A stretch of DNA of 64,000 nt from Lepus europaeus (GCF_033115175.1 NC_084833.1:56506716-56570715); one strand, 5' to 3'. Positions 11,581 through 22,203 are shown, counted from the first letter of the stretch. Made by a program: numbers and translations. Notes: a model not told the origin generated them from the sequence alone.

Positions 11581-11766
11581 GAAAACACAAGCAGATGAAA
11601 GTACAGATGAGGGAAAATGGAAGAGAGGGCAGGAGAAAGTTGCAATGGGCACGTGAAACTGTAGAGTTAGACACAGTTGTTAAAGCAGGGCTGCAAATTC
11701 AGGTCCCATCTTTCTGGAAGCCAAGGTGAAAAGGGAAGTGTGATCCATCTCCTAGTTTGCTTTTTT

Positions 11767-12098
11767 TTTTTTTTTTTTTTTTTTTCAACAGGCAGAGTGG
11801 ATAGTGAGAGAGACAGGGAGAAAGGTCTTCCTTTTTGCCGTTGGTTCACCCTCCAATGGCCGCTGCGGCCGGCGCATCTTGCTGATCCGAAGCTTGCAGC
11901 CAGGTGCTTCTCCTGGTCTCCCATGCGGGTGCAGGGCCCAAGGACTTGGGCCATCCTCCACTGCCTTCCCGGGCCATAGCAGAGAGCTGGCCTGGAAGAG
12001 GGGCAACCAGGATAGAATCCGGCGCCCCAACTGGGACTAGAACCTGGTGTGCCCGTGCCGCAAGGCGGAGGATTAGCCTGTTGAGCCACGGCGCCAGC
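11767..12098 (-). mobile_element. C-repeat SINE, type A, with TSD
   Basis: Young GC-rich copy: T-tail (to about 11,785), 'acaggcagagtggatagtgag', body, and tRNA-like end 'cggcgccagc'. The duplication CTCCTAGTTTGCTTTTTT lies at 11749-11766 and 12099-12116. Confidence 0.95.
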
Positions 12099-12179
12099 CT
12101 CCTAGTTTGCTTTTTTCATGAGGAAGAAGCATATCGGTTTCTCAAGGGGAAAAAAAAGCCTGTCTTTTTTTCTGGCACT

Positions 12180-12720
12180 CAGGATTAAAACATACTTCCT
12201 GCCTGAAGCTTCCTAGAGCTACACAGAGTGATTGTGTTAGTGTGGCAGGTCCCTCTCCACACAGATGCTCCGATCCTGATCCCAGAACCTGCAAGTGTGT
12301 TACTACGCATGCAGGAGGCATTCTCCAGTCCCAGAACGGGGAGATGATCTTGGAGTTTTGGGGGCACGCCCGACCTAATCACCCAGGTCCTTAAAGGTCA
12401 CAATCTTTCCCAGCTAGAATCAGAGGAGGATGTGACCTCAGAAACTGTTCCCAGGCATCCAATGTCTCCGGCTTTGAAACTGGAGGAACAGGGTTCTCAA
12501 ACCCAGGACTTTGGGCAGCCTTTTCAAGGCTGGGAAGGTCGAAGAAATAAATTGTGCCCCAAGCCTCCAGAGAGAGACCCAGCCCCGCTGCTGGTGCTGA
12601 CTGTAGCCCGGTGGGACCCGAGTTGGGCTTCTGTCCTATGGAACTTCAAGACGATGAACTTAGATTGTTTATGTTACTGAGAGTTGGTCATTTACCACAG
12701 CCATATAAAACCAATACAAT
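12180..12720 (+). mobile_element. MaLR-like LTR or related old retroelement
   Basis: The run 'aaggtcacaatctttcccagctagaatcagaggaggatgtgacctcag', '..ctttgaaactggagga..' and 'gaacttcaagacgatgaacttagattgttta' follows, in order, an old mammalian LTR-type sequence known to me. It ends '..aaaccaatacaa', like an LTR-type 3' end. The exact subfamily is uncertain. The open frames here are parts of this repeat. Confidence 0.5.
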
Positions 12721-13703
12721 TAGTTTCATTTTGGTGGCAATAAAAACTCACTTGAACAAGCTAAGCAAAAAGGCGCTCTTCACTACGAAGCCCTGGGAAT
12801 CGTGCATGGACCTCGAAGGCAAGTCATCTCAGGAAGTACAATGACCGGGCATGGACAGCTGTCAGACTCTTTCGGTCTCTTCTCTCTGGGGATCGTTTCC
12901 AGCTTTCCTGTTCTCTCTTGTTTTCCCCTACAGCCTGGTTCTCTGCATTTCTCCAAACCACAGGGTAGGAAAGGATGTTCCTGGTCGACTCCTGCTTTCC
13001 TGTGTTAATGATGTTCTATGTTTACATGGGAGCTAGGGAGAGACTGAAATGCCAGCGTCCCAGTTCCACACTCTTCGGAGCAGGATCAGATTGGCTTGCT
13101 TTGAGTCAGGGATCAACTATTAGAGCAACAGTAGCCAGGAGACTTGGATACCTTGTCTGAGGAGCCAGGGCAAATTTCTAGAAAAAGACATTTTGCCTAC
13201 ACAGCTATTTTTTTTTTAAATGCAATCTGCAATTCATTTGGAGATCAAGAAACCATTTAGCAGGGAGGGACCAGCATTAAAAAGATATAAAAATCACCAG
13301 GGTGCATAACATGTGGTATGGGTAATGTTTTATAAAACCTCAGTTATTAAACACGCAGCTACATGTGCCCTGGGTGATAGTGTACACCATATTTCTTTCG
13401 GTGAGTTATGATCCAAAAACTTTGAAAAACCTGTGCGGACACTCTGGTAGGATTGTGCTACAGGTTGTAATAAGCATCGTTCTTAACAGTCCCTCTGGTG
13501 AATACAGAGGTGTCGTGAGTACTTTTTAACAATAGTGTCTTACAGCAACGGCGTAAGCGAGGAAATGGCGTGAGACCACGAGCGTGACCTGGCGCAGGCA
13601 GTTTTACAAGGGCGAAGACACACACAGAGCTTCCTGATGATCTAGCTTAATCCAGGGTAGAGCTTAGTCTAGTGGCTCCCTACCTGGCTTTGTGGCAAAC
13701 TCT
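12721..13703. other. Unassigned DNA
   Basis: No recognised repeat or exon. There are short plus-strand frames of 60-68 codons at 12,802-13,160 without domains, and a T-run near 13,208. The sequence is intergenic- or intron-like. Confidence 0.5.
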
Positions 13704-13718
13704 ACTTAAACTCTTTTT

Positions 13719-14046
13719 TTTTTTTTTTTTGACAGGCAGAGTGGATAGTGAGAGAGAGAGACAGAGAGAAAGGTCTTCCTTTTTGCCGTTGGTTCACCCT
13801 CCAATGGCTGCCGCAGCTGGCGCATCGTGCTGATCCGAAGCCAGGAGCCAGGTGCTTCTCCTGGTCTCCCATGGGGTGCAGGGCCCAAGCACTTGGGCCA
13901 TCCTCCACTGCACTCCCTGGCCACAGCAGAGAGCTGGCCTGGAAGAGGGGCAACTGGGACAGGATCGGTGCCCCGACCAGGACTAGAACCTGGTGTGCCG
14001 GCGCCGCAAGGCGGAGGATTAGCCTATTGAGCCGCGCCACCGGCCA
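13719..14046 (-). mobile_element. C-repeat SINE, type A, with TSD
   Basis: Young copy with the full body and tRNA-like end 'gccgcgccaccggcc'. The 15-bp duplication ACTTAAACTCTTTTT is at 13704-13718 and 14047-14061. The 128- and 179-codon frames across it are SINE sequence. Confidence 0.95.
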
Positions 14047-14061
14047 ACTTAAACTCTTTTT

Positions 14062-15062
14062 CAAACTGATTTCACGGGATCTATTCATTCAGAATTGCTG
14101 CAGGTGTAACCTGGGAGTCTGCGTTCAAGCACAAAATAAAGCAAAACAAACAGAACTGCTCAGATGCCTCTGCTCTCAAGTCAGGTTTGGGAATCAGCGG
14201 TGCAAGGCCGATCAGGGTGGAGGTCATCTCTGGGCTTTTCAGACAATTCTCCCTGAGACTGGTGTCTCCCAACCAGGCTCCCATTAGGCATTGCGAAGTA
14301 GGCAGGAGGAAGTCACGTCTTGGAAAGGGACTGGAATGTAAGGCTTCCAAGCTGCTGAGTAAAGGCGGACCCACACACTTCCCGGCTCATTGGAGGCGAA
14401 GGTGGAATTCTTTCTCCTTTTGTGGACCTGGTGGCTCTGATACTCTTGGTTTGGATACAGACCCATGGCGCAGAGTTGGGGAACGGGGCAGGGAAGGAGG
14501 GATGCAGAGAGAGATGGTTGTAAACTGTTGCAGATCCTTGCTAGACTACAGTTCTCTCCACCTCTCCGAAGCAAGTTGTGGCCAGGACCCCACAGTTCTC
14601 CAGGAGAGTCCGGTGGGGGCTATTTGCGCTTGAAACGTTTTCCAAATTGAAGCTACTAGTCATGCATTTCGAGCTTTTTGGAGAACAGAACAGGAGGAAG
14701 CAGTTGCCAAACATACCCCTACCTCTAAGCCATAAAACGAATCAAACTGGCTATCAATCAAATTCGTTTTAGAGGACATCTGGCCTCGAATAATTGGGCT
14801 AGAACTGGGGGAGTTCATTTCTTCCCACAGCTGCTAGAGCGCAGGAGCCACACTGCAGAAGCCTTTCCTGGCTCAAGTCAATGGGTATATTAGCATACAG
14901 CTGGAGACCCCCTTTCCAGCCCCGCTGGCAGGGGGTAACCATGGCCCGCTCCAGGAGGTCTGTGGTCAGAACATATTCCTGGGAATTGTCATTTGATCTA
15001 TCAGGGGCCTCTTCAGCCCCTCGGTGGGGACAAAAACTCCAAGCAGCCCTACTCAGATCATT
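14062..15062. other. Unassigned DNA upstream of CpG island
   Basis: About 1 kb without recognised repeats, immediately upstream of the SINE that abuts the CpG island. Frames of 96-148 codons occur on both strands but overlap each other and show no domain. A divergent transcript or distal regulatory DNA is possible but not shown. Confidence 0.5.
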
Positions 15063-15073
15063 CCCGTATTTTT

Positions 15074-15408
15074 TTTTTTTTTTTTTGGACAGGCAGAGTG
15101 GACAGTGAGAGAGAGACAGAGAGAAAGGTCTTCCTTTTGCCGTTGGTTCATCCTTCAATGGCCACCGCGGTAGCGCGCTGCGGCCAGCGCACCACGCTGA
15201 TCCGAAGCCAGGAGCCAGGTGCTTCTCCTGGTCTCCCATGGGGTGCAGGGCCCAAGCACTTGGGCCATCCTCCACTGCACTCCCTGGCCACAGCTGGCCT
15301 GGAAGAGGGGCAACTGGGACAGGATCGGTGCCCCGACTGGGACTAGAACCCGCTGTGCCGGCGCCGCAAGGCGGAGGATTAGCCTAGTGAGCCGTGGCGC
15401 CGGCTATA
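15074..15408 (-). mobile_element. C-repeat SINE, type A, bordering CpG island
   Basis: Young copy with TSD CCCGTATTTTT at 15063-15073 and 15409-15419. It carries an additional short GC-rich segment near 15,165-15,195 ('gccaccgcggtagcgcgctgcggccagcgcacc'), typical of the longer type A form. Its tRNA-like, CpG-rich end joins the CpG island directly. Confidence 0.95.
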
Positions 15409-15559
15409 CCCGTATTTTTAAACCAGCTCCGCACCAGTGCGGCGCTAGGCCTGCAGCCCCAGCTTCAACCGGCTGGGCCCCGAGCAATACGACTGGCCTG
15501 GCCATCGCGCTCTTACGGTTACAAAGCTGCCCTTGTCGGTGAACACCGGCTGCTTCTCG

Positions 15560-15842
15560 GTTGCGGCCAGGATTCTCAGGCCGGTCCCGAGGAGGAGGTG
15601 CCCGCCGGGTGGCCTCGGAGCGCACGCTGGGCACGCGGGCGCCGTTGTGCGGCCCGCGCCTCCCAGCCAGCGGGGCGGCGGGCAGAAGGGGCTTCGCGCC
15701 CGCCGTCGCGCTTTGTCCCCGCGCGGCCCCCGTCCGCTTCCCCACGGGTGCTCCGCCGGCCGCGAAAGTTTCTCCAGGTGCGGGATTCCGGGCTGGGCTG
15801 CGTGTGCGTGCCTGTCGGAGGCCAGTCCGCCCGCCGGCCTGG
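15560..15842 (+). other. Candidate first exon (3' end defined by donor)
   Basis: The segment ends ...CCTGG at 15,842 followed by GTGAGT, an excellent U1 donor match. The transcription start is unknown, so the left limit is only nominal. No start codon in good context leads to a convincing protein, so it is most likely 5' untranslated sequence. A second good donor, GTAAGT at 16,153, could end an alternative first exon containing the X-box region. Confidence 0.45.
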
Positions 15843-15924
15843 GTGAGTGGTCGGTCCCTAGGGTCGCCCCCGGAGGCCGGTCCCACGGGAGGGGCGGGCG
15901 GCCCGGAGCGGCAAGGCCGAGGCT

Positions 15925-15938
15925 GTTGCCATGGCAAC
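15925..15938. promoter_or_regulatory. X-box (RFX-binding) palindrome
   Basis: GTTGCCATGGCAAC is a perfect inverted repeat identical to the RFX-family X-box consensus. RFX factors act at promoters of many ciliary genes, among others. It lies inside the CpG island, 83 bp downstream of the GTGAGT donor. Binding is inferred from sequence only. Confidence 0.75.
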
Positions 15939-16125
15939 GCGCGGGGCAAACGGGCCTCTGGGCCTCCGGCTGCGGCTCGGCGGGCGGCCGGGCTGCGGAG
16001 CCCCCGGCTGCGGAGGCTTCCAGGGCCCAGCCGCTGGGACCCCATTCCCCCGGCGCCGGTGCTCGGCGTGGGCCGCCCTGGCTGCCCCGGTTCCTCTCCT
16101 CCCCATCTCGGGACGTGAACCTTTT

Positions 16126-16707
16126 TGAATGTTTAAGGCGAATTTACCTTAGGGTAAGTGTGTGTGCGGCAGGTAACATCTTCAGCAGGTGCGTTTCTCT
16201 CGTAGAGGACCTCATAGGGTGGTTATGTCTGTCCGCGCTCCCAGCGGGTGCACACGGGGAGTGAAGAGGCTGGCTCTGTGGCTAGGCCATCGAGGCCCTG
16301 TGCCTTAGTTCAGTTTCCTAAATGCCAGTTGTGATGGCGCACACAGCTGGGGGCTCGGCTTAGCGGTTTTGTGATGGGTGAAGGCCAGCGCTGGGGAGTG
16401 AGTTTAAAAGGGACATTTGCGTGCTGAGAGCGGCCTGATCCTCCTGGGCTCGCATCACCAGCCAGGATCAGCCCGGGAGGACCCCTGCTCACGGCCGCCT
16501 GCCCAGCAGCTCCACTGGCGGGCCCCGCGGAGGGCTCTGCCAATGGGAAGAAACATCCTCAGGGCTCACTTCATCTCCAAACCAAATCTCAAATCCGGCT
16601 GTTTATTTCTCTGCCACTGTCACCCTAGAACAAGCTGCACTCACCTGTTGCCCAGTGTCTTGTAGTACCCTCCTAACTGGTCCAAAGGCGTTCGCATTAT
16701 CCTTTCA
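16126..16707. other. CpG-island shoulder and unassigned DNA
   Basis: GC-rich DNA declining to average. Contains a strong plus-strand donor-like site (AGG/GTAAGT at 16,153). No repeat was recognised. If the host gene runs to the right, this is the start of intron 1. Confidence 0.5.
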
Positions 16708-16724
16708 CTAGTCCTAGCCTTTTA

Positions 16725-17057
16725 TTTTTTTAGAATTTTTTTTAAAGATTTATTTATTTATTTGAAAGTCAGAGTTACACACAGAGAGAAGGAGAGGCGG
16801 AGAGCGAGAGAGAGGTCTTCCATCCGCTGGTTCACTCCCCAGTTGGCTGAGCTGATTGGAAGCCAGGAGCCAGGAGCCTCCTCCAGGTCTCCCATGCGGG
16901 TGCAGGGACCCAAGGACTTGGGCCATCCTCTACTGCTTTCCCAGGCCATAGCAGAGAGCTGGATCGGAAGTGGAACAACCGGGACTTGAACTAGCACCCA
17001 TATGGGATGCTGGCACTGCAGGTGGCGGCTTTACCAGCTGCACCACAGTGCCGGCCC
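16725..17057 (-). mobile_element. C-repeat SINE, type C, with TSD
   Basis: Old-type element ending 'caccacagtgccggcc'. The 17-bp duplications CTAGTCCTAGCCTTTTA (16708-16724) and CTAGTCCCAGCCTTTTA (17058-17074) differ at one base, fitting its age. Confidence 0.93.
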
Positions 17058-17088
17058 CTAGTCCCAGCCTTTTAAAAAGTTAAATTAG

Positions 17089-17377
17089 GGCCAGTGCCGC
17101 GGCTCAATAGGCTAATCCTCCGCCTGCGGCGCTGGCACACTGGGTTCTAGTCCTGGTTGCCCCTCTTCCAGGCCAGCTCTCTGCCGTGGCCCAGGAATGC
17201 AGTGGAGGATGGCCCAAGTGCTTGGGCCCTGCACCCCATGGGAGACCAGGAGAAGCACCTGGCTCCTGGCTTCAGATCAGCGCTGTGTGCTGGCCGCAGC
17301 GGCCATTGGAGGGTGAACCAACGGCAAAAGGAAGACCTTTCTCTCTGTCTCTCTCTCTCACTGTCCACTCTGCCTGT

Positions 17378-17411
<34 letters not shown>

Positions 17412-17427
17412 AAAAAAAGAAAAAAAA
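17089..17427 (+). mobile_element. C-repeat SINE, type A, plus strand, long A tail
   Basis: Head 'gggccagtgccgcggctcaataggctaatcctccgcctgcgg' with a B box, body, TCTC stretch and a roughly 48-bp A-rich tail containing single G interruptions. A TTAAATTAG duplication is at 17080-17088 and 17428-17436. It lies immediately beside the previous minus-strand SINE. Confidence 0.95.
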
Positions 17428-17547
17428 TTAAATTAGATTGTGTTTGATTGTACTGCACTTCTCTATGTTCTTAGCATAGAGTTGCAGCTCTAATGTGACT
17501 TAAAACTTGGGTGACCATATGCTTTATTATCTAGCACCATGATAGTT

Positions 17548-17876
17548 CTTTGTTTTATTTTATTTATTTGTTTGAGGGGTAGAGTTACAGACAGAGAGAG
17601 GGAGAGACAGAGAGAAAGGCCTTCCATCCGTTGTCACTCCCTAAATGGCTGCAACTGCTGGAGTTGGGCCAATCAGAAGCCAGGAACCAAGAGCTTCCTC
17701 CAGGTCTCCCGTGTGAGTGCAGAGACCTGAGGACTTGGGCCATCTTCTCCTGCTTTCCCAGGCCATTAGCAGAGAGCTGGATCAAAGGAGCAGTAGCCAG
17801 GACTCAAACTGGCACCCTTATGGGATCTGGCACCACGGATGGAGGCTTAGCCTACCACGCCACAGCGCTGGTCGCC
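17548..17876 (-). mobile_element. C-repeat SINE, type C (old)
   Basis: Minus-strand element from 'tttattttatttatttgtttgaggggtagagttacag' to 'ccacagcgctggtc'. It is diverged; no secure TSD. Confidence 0.87.
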
Positions 17877-18284
17877 AAGATATTTCTCATGATAAAAAAA
17901 ATCTATTATTTCTGTGGGGACTGGGGAGAAGGCTGCACTTAGGACTGCCCCTCAGACAGCCTGGGGCACGTGGTTCCTCCACATTGGCCCTTTTTCCCGT
18001 GCTTTGTTACCATTTCCCCTGGCACTGTGGGGCCCTTGCACGTCCTCTGCTCCCTGCCAGCATGCCCTTCCTGCCACTCTGTCATTAGCCCTTGTGCATC
18101 CGTCACGTCTGTTGCCTCAGGAAAACGGCCCCTTACTGCTCTGTCTTTTAACACAGCCTCCAGTCCTCTCTCCTTAGGTCACCTGCCACAGTTGCAGTTT
18201 GAAATTCCTCCATGTGGCTGGTGCATGTTCTGTAGTTAATAAATACTCGAATGTTTGAATTTCAAGCATTTTCCCATGTCATTA
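17877..18284. other. Unassigned DNA, possibly L2-like
   Basis: Pyrimidine-rich text such as 'cctctgctccctgccagcatgcccttcctgccactctgtcattagccc' loosely resembles LINE-2 3' DNA, but no secure alignment was made. Confidence 0.35.
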
Positions 18285-18480
18285 AATGATCTCTGGAAGT
18301 ATCACAGGGTGGTTAGATGGCACCGACTTCAGGGCCAGCCTGCCAGAACTGACTTCCAGCGCCACCACAATTTCTTATTTGAAATTATGGGACTGGCTGC
18401 GTTTTACAGTTAAAAATATTTCAGTTTATAGAAAGATGACCTGGGATAGACACTGTGTGACATCTAGGAGGATCTGGGGC
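18285..18480 (-). mobile_element. Possible MIR fragment
   Basis: Phrases such as 'ttccagcgccaccacaatttctta' and 'ctggctgcgttttacag' weakly match the MIR tRNA-core region. Low certainty. Confidence 0.3.
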
Positions 18481-18510
18481 AGCACCCAGTAATCAAACAC
18501 ATGAACTTTT

Positions 18511-18843
18511 TTTTTTTTTTTTTTTTTTGGACAGGCAGAGTGGACAGTGAGACAGTGAGACAGACAGAGAGAAAGGTCTTTCTTTACCGTTGGTTCACCC
18601 TCCAATGGCTGCTGCCGGCGCATCACACTGATCCGAAGCCAGAAGCCAGGTGCTTCTCCTGGTCTCCCATGGGGTGCAGGGCCCAAGCACTTGGGCCATC
18701 CTCCACTGCACTCCCTGGCCACAGCAGAGAGCTGGCCTGGAAGAGGGGCAACTGGGACAGAATCCGGCGCCCCGACCGGGACTAGAACCCGGTGTGCCGG
18801 GGCCGCTAAGCGGAGGATTAGCCTGTTGAGCCAAGGCACCGGC
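18511..18843 (-). mobile_element. C-repeat SINE, type A, with TSD
   Basis: Young copy with T-tail (to about 18,528), body and CpG-rich tRNA end. Duplication CATGAACTTTT at 18500-18510 and 18844-18854. Confidence 0.95.
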
Positions 18844-18984
18844 CATGAACTTTTATTTAATAAAATATTTACTCCAAGTAGGATAAAGATGATAAGTGGT
18901 TTCACATAAAGTTTTGCCAGCAAATGAGTTTATCACAAATTTATGAAAACATTTTGTTTTCAGAGCTTTTGGGGTTTTTGAATT

Positions 18985-19190
18985 TCAGATAAAGACTTGC
19001 AGTTCTGTCTTAGTGTAAGTGGAGCCCATCCCGTGACTTCTCCATCCCTCAGATTCCTCAGTTGTGAGGCGGAGGTCATTCTGGCACTGACCTGTCTCAT
19101 AGGTTCTAGGTCATGTTTTGAGGAGTAAATGAGTTAATACTTGTTAGGTGCTTAGCATCGTGAGTGGTCCTTAGTGTCAGCTCATGTCAT
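18985..19190 (-). mobile_element. MIR element
   Basis: 'gattcctcagttgtgaggcggaggtcattctggcactgacctgtctcataggttctaggtcatgttttgaggagtaaatgagttaatacttgttaggtgcttagcatcg' aligns in order with the reverse MIR core and 3' end. Confidence 0.75.
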
Positions 19191-19199
19191 TAAAAAAAA

Positions 19200-19505
19200 T
19201 TATTTGAAACAGAGTGGCAGGTAAAGGTGGGGTGCAAGTGAGAGAGAGAGAGAAAGAGAGAGGGAGTGAGCGGAAGCGAGCACTTTCATGCACTGGTTCA
19301 CTCCCTAAATGGCTGCAACAGCTAAGTCTGGGCCAGACTGAAGCCAGGGCCCAGGAACTCCATCCAGGCTGTCTCCCGTTGCTTTCCTGGGTGGATTAGC
19401 AGGAAGCTGGATCAGAAGCAGAGCAGCTAAGACTGAAACAGGCACACAGATATGGGGCACCAGTGTAGCAAGCAGTGGCTTAACCCCTGTGCCACAGCAG
19501 GGACC
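19200..19505 (-). mobile_element. C-repeat SINE, type C (old, deleted)
   Basis: Tail-proximal GA-rich stretch (19,240-19,265), 'ttcactccctaaatggctgc' and terminal 'gtgccacagcagggacccc'. The middle lacks the usual 'ggtgcaggggcccaagcacttgggcc' block, so it is internally deleted. Confidence 0.82.
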
Positions 19506-19539
19506 CCATGCCATTTATTTTAGTTTTTAAAAATATCTT

Positions 19540-19795
19540 TAACAATTTTTTATTTTGGTTTATTTTAATTTGATTTGAAAGGCAGAGGTGCAGTGGGAGA
19601 CAGAGACAGTCCCAGTGTCCTACATGGGTGGCAGTACTCAGCTACATCTGCCCTCACCTGCTGCCTGCTTGTATGTACACTAGCAGGAAACTGGATCTGA
19701 AGTGGAAGAGCCAGGACTTGAACCAGGCACTCTGATGTGATGTGCATGTCTCAAGAGGCATCTTAACTGCTATACCCAACATCCATCCCATCATA
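19540..19795 (-). mobile_element. C-repeat SINE, type C (old, shortened)
   Basis: 'tttattttaatttgatttgaaaggcagagg' followed by a shortened body ('cactagcaggaaactggatctgaagtggaagagccaggacttgaacc'). Strongly diverged. Confidence 0.75.
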
Positions 19796-19799
19796 TCAT

Positions 19800-19927
19800 T
19801 TTTGTTGTCCCCACAATCATACCATGGATGAAATAATAGTTATTTGCAATTTACTTATTGTTGGATATTTGTATTTCAAGTATAAAATGTGGCAATGAGT
19901 ATCTTTGTACTTAAATACTTTCATTAC
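19800..19927. mobile_element. Old LINE fragment, left part
   Basis: 'gttggatatttgtatttcaagtataaaatgtggcaatgagtatctttgtac' and the continuation after the SINE at 20,312 read like one ancient LINE 3' region interrupted by the young SINE. Confidence 0.45.
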
Positions 19928-19929
19928 AC

Positions 19930-19991
<62 letters not shown>

Positions 19992-20311
19992 TTTTTTCAA
20001 CAGGCAGTGTTAGACAGTGAGAGAGAGACAGAGAGAAAGGTCTTCCTTCTGTTAGTTCACCCCCCAAATGTCCGCTACGGCTGGCGTGCTGTGGCCATCC
20101 GAAGCCAGGAGCCAGATGCTTCCTCCTGGTCTTCCATGCAGGTGCAGGGGCCAAGCACTTGGGCCATCCTCCACTGCCTTCCCGGGCCATAGCAGAGAGC
20201 TGGACTGGAAGAGGAGCAACCGGGACAGAACCAGCACCCCAACTGGGACTAGAACCCGGTGTGCCAGGGCTGCAGGTGGAGGATTAGCCAAGTGAGCCAC
20301 GGTGCCGGCTA
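19928..20311 (-). mobile_element. C-repeat SINE, type B, with (TTTC)n tail
   Basis: Minus-strand element whose A tail has become a GAAA-type microsatellite (TTTC on the plus strand, 19,930-19,988). Body and tRNA end are complete ('gagccacggtgccggc'). It is inserted in an old LINE fragment. Confidence 0.92.
19930..19988. repeat. (TTTC)n microsatellite
   Basis: About fourteen uninterrupted tetranucleotide units forming the tail of the adjoining SINE. Long, pure tetranucleotide runs like this are usually polymorphic. Confidence 0.95.
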
Positions 20312-20540
20312 ACATTTTTTATTTCTTAAGATCAGTTCCTAAAAATGAAATTACGGCATCAAGATACAGGAACATTGTTAATGCTCTTGAAACATTGAAA
20401 CTTCCTGCCATACGTCTTCAGAAAGATTATGCCAACTTACAGTCCCACCATCGGTTGTATGAAACCCATGCTAACATTGTTTTCATTTTTTAAAAAACTT
20501 TGCAAGTGTCACAGATAAAAAGTATACCTCCTTATTTTAA
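20312..20540. mobile_element. Old LINE fragment, right part
   Basis: 'agttcctaaaaatgaaattacggcatcaag...gccaacttacagtcccaccatcggttgtatgaaa' matches a familiar ancient LINE phrase in order ('ttcctagaagtggaattgctgggtcaa...caatttacactcccacca'). Confidence 0.55.
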
Positions 20541-21826
20541 CTCACATCTGTCATTATTAATGTGGTCAAGCATTTAAAAAAATCTTGTTGTTAGCTATTA
20601 GATATTTCCTTTCTATGAAAGGCCTGTATGAGCTTTTTGTTGAATTTTTAATTGGAGTCTCAATTTTGTCCTTATCAGTTGTTTAACTGTTTGATTTCTG
20701 TCTTCTCCAGCCAGGGCAGGAGCTAGTATGCTCGGGCTTAGCTGGAGTTAGTTGGAAGGTAGCCCTGGAGCCTGGGGCAAGTTGTTACTTGTCTGCAGGC
20801 TACTAAGCAAGACTGAAAACAGAGTCTCAGGGGCTGGGTCTGGGGAAGCATTTGGAGCTTGGAAGCAGGAGAGCATCTAGGTAGCAGGCAGAGGATCAGG
20901 GCAGATGAGGAGGGGCACAGTGGTCCTCACACCTGGGAGAGAGAAGTGTGACCGTTATTGTAGGGACACTGCGGGGAGGGTGGGGCTGCCGGACCCCGTC
21001 CTGGCCCCCGCTGCTTCATGTGCACTCCTCCCTCATACAGTGAGGATATTAGCCTTTGGTTTGACATGCGGGCATTTTCCATACACCAACCTGTCCATTT
21101 AATTTATAATGATTCTTGATTTATAGAAGCTAAAGTAATTTTAATGTTGTCTGCCTATTAATCTTTTCCTTTGCGATTCATTGCTTTTATATATAGAAAG
21201 TCCTTTCTATGCAGAGACCAGGTATCTGTTTTCTTTAAAATGTTACTTGGTGAGGTCAGCAAGTCGGGAGGTAAAGAGTAGGTGAGAGAGAGGTGAATAG
21301 TGTGATGTCTAATAACAAACCTAGCAGATGAGGTGCAAAGGGTGATACTCACGCCATCTTCACGTCTCTTTGAAGAAGGAAGAAAAGGGAGATTGAAGAA
21401 GGCTGTCTCTGACAGTGTCTGTTATACATTGTGAAATTTGTAGAATGTCACCCTTAGAGACTTCTATCTTTCTCAAAGGGAAGGTGTGATCTTTGGAAGG
21501 TTATTCTACTTCTCGTGATCCTATATGGTGTTTCACCCACAGCTGTTACATATTGAGGAACAATTTCCCTGTTTTTAGAAGGAGGCTTAAAATGGAAAAT
21601 GTAACACAATAATTTGCGAAGTTTCCTGGCATTGATAAATTGGTATGTATTAAGATGCATTTCACCAGAATTTTCCTTCCTACTGAACTCCAACATACAT
21701 TAGTGAGGCTGATTGTGTTTTGCTTGGATTTGTGTTAGGGTTCTAGCCTGTGAAGAATGGACAGCATATTGTTAAACTGTACTAATGTATCTTTTTTTTT
21801 TAAATTAGAGTGGATTTTTTTCCTGT
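20541..21826. other. Unassigned DNA
   Basis: No gene or clear repeat. A moderately GC-rich patch at 20,700-21,020 is flanked by AT-rich DNA. Intron-like. Confidence 0.5.
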
Positions 21827-22203
21827 CTTTTTTTTTTTTTTTAAAGATTTGTTTATTGATTTGAAAGGTAGAATCACACTCACACTCATACACACACACA
21901 CACACACACTCGGGAGGTGGGGGAGAGAGAGAGAGAGAGAGAGATCGACTATCCGTGTGTCCACTCTCCAAATGGCTTCAGCAGCTGAGACTGGGCCAGG
22001 CCGAAGCCAGGAGCTGGGAACTCCATCCTGGTCTCCCAGGTGAGTGGGAGAGTCCCAGGAACCTGGGCCGTCATCCACTGCTTTCCCAGGAACATCTGGG
22101 GAGCTGGATTGGAAGCAGAGCGCCTGCAACTCAAACGAGCGCTCTGAAATGGGATGCCGAGGTAACAAGTGGCAAGTTAACCCTCTGTGCCACGTTTCTG
22201 GCC
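21827..22203 (-). mobile_element. C-repeat SINE, type C, with CA and GA runs
   Basis: Old minus-strand element with an inserted or expanded (CA)n run (about 21,872-21,909) and a (GA)n run (about 21,924-21,945) next to the tail. The body 'ccaaatggcttcagcagctg...gggagctggattggaagcagagc' and end 'gccacgtttctggcccc' are diverged. Confidence 0.85.

Larger units (their letters stand above)
15420..16125 (+). promoter_or_regulatory. CpG island, probable host gene promoter
   Basis: Dense CpG dinucleotides and GC content far above the rest of the window, unlike the SINEs' own local GC. It contains GC boxes (for example 'ggaggggcggg' near 15,888), a perfect X-box palindrome (15,925-15,938) and a consensus plus-strand splice donor (15,843). 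This is the usual make-up of a TATA-less mammalian promoter with a first, perhaps noncoding, exon. The strand is taken from the donor; bidirectional activity cannot be excluded. The gene was not identified. Long frames through the island (up to 243 codons) are expected in GC-rich DNA because stop codons are rare. Confidence 0.85.

Noticed and set aside
12432-12844. Plus-strand frames of 82 and 96 codons
   Set aside because: They overlap an old LTR-type repeat and each other in different registers.
15533-16264. 243-codon frame and several others across the CpG island
   Set aside because: Stop codons are rare in such GC-rich DNA. The frames cross a consensus splice donor and exist on both strands at once; composition is R/G/P/A-rich with no domain.
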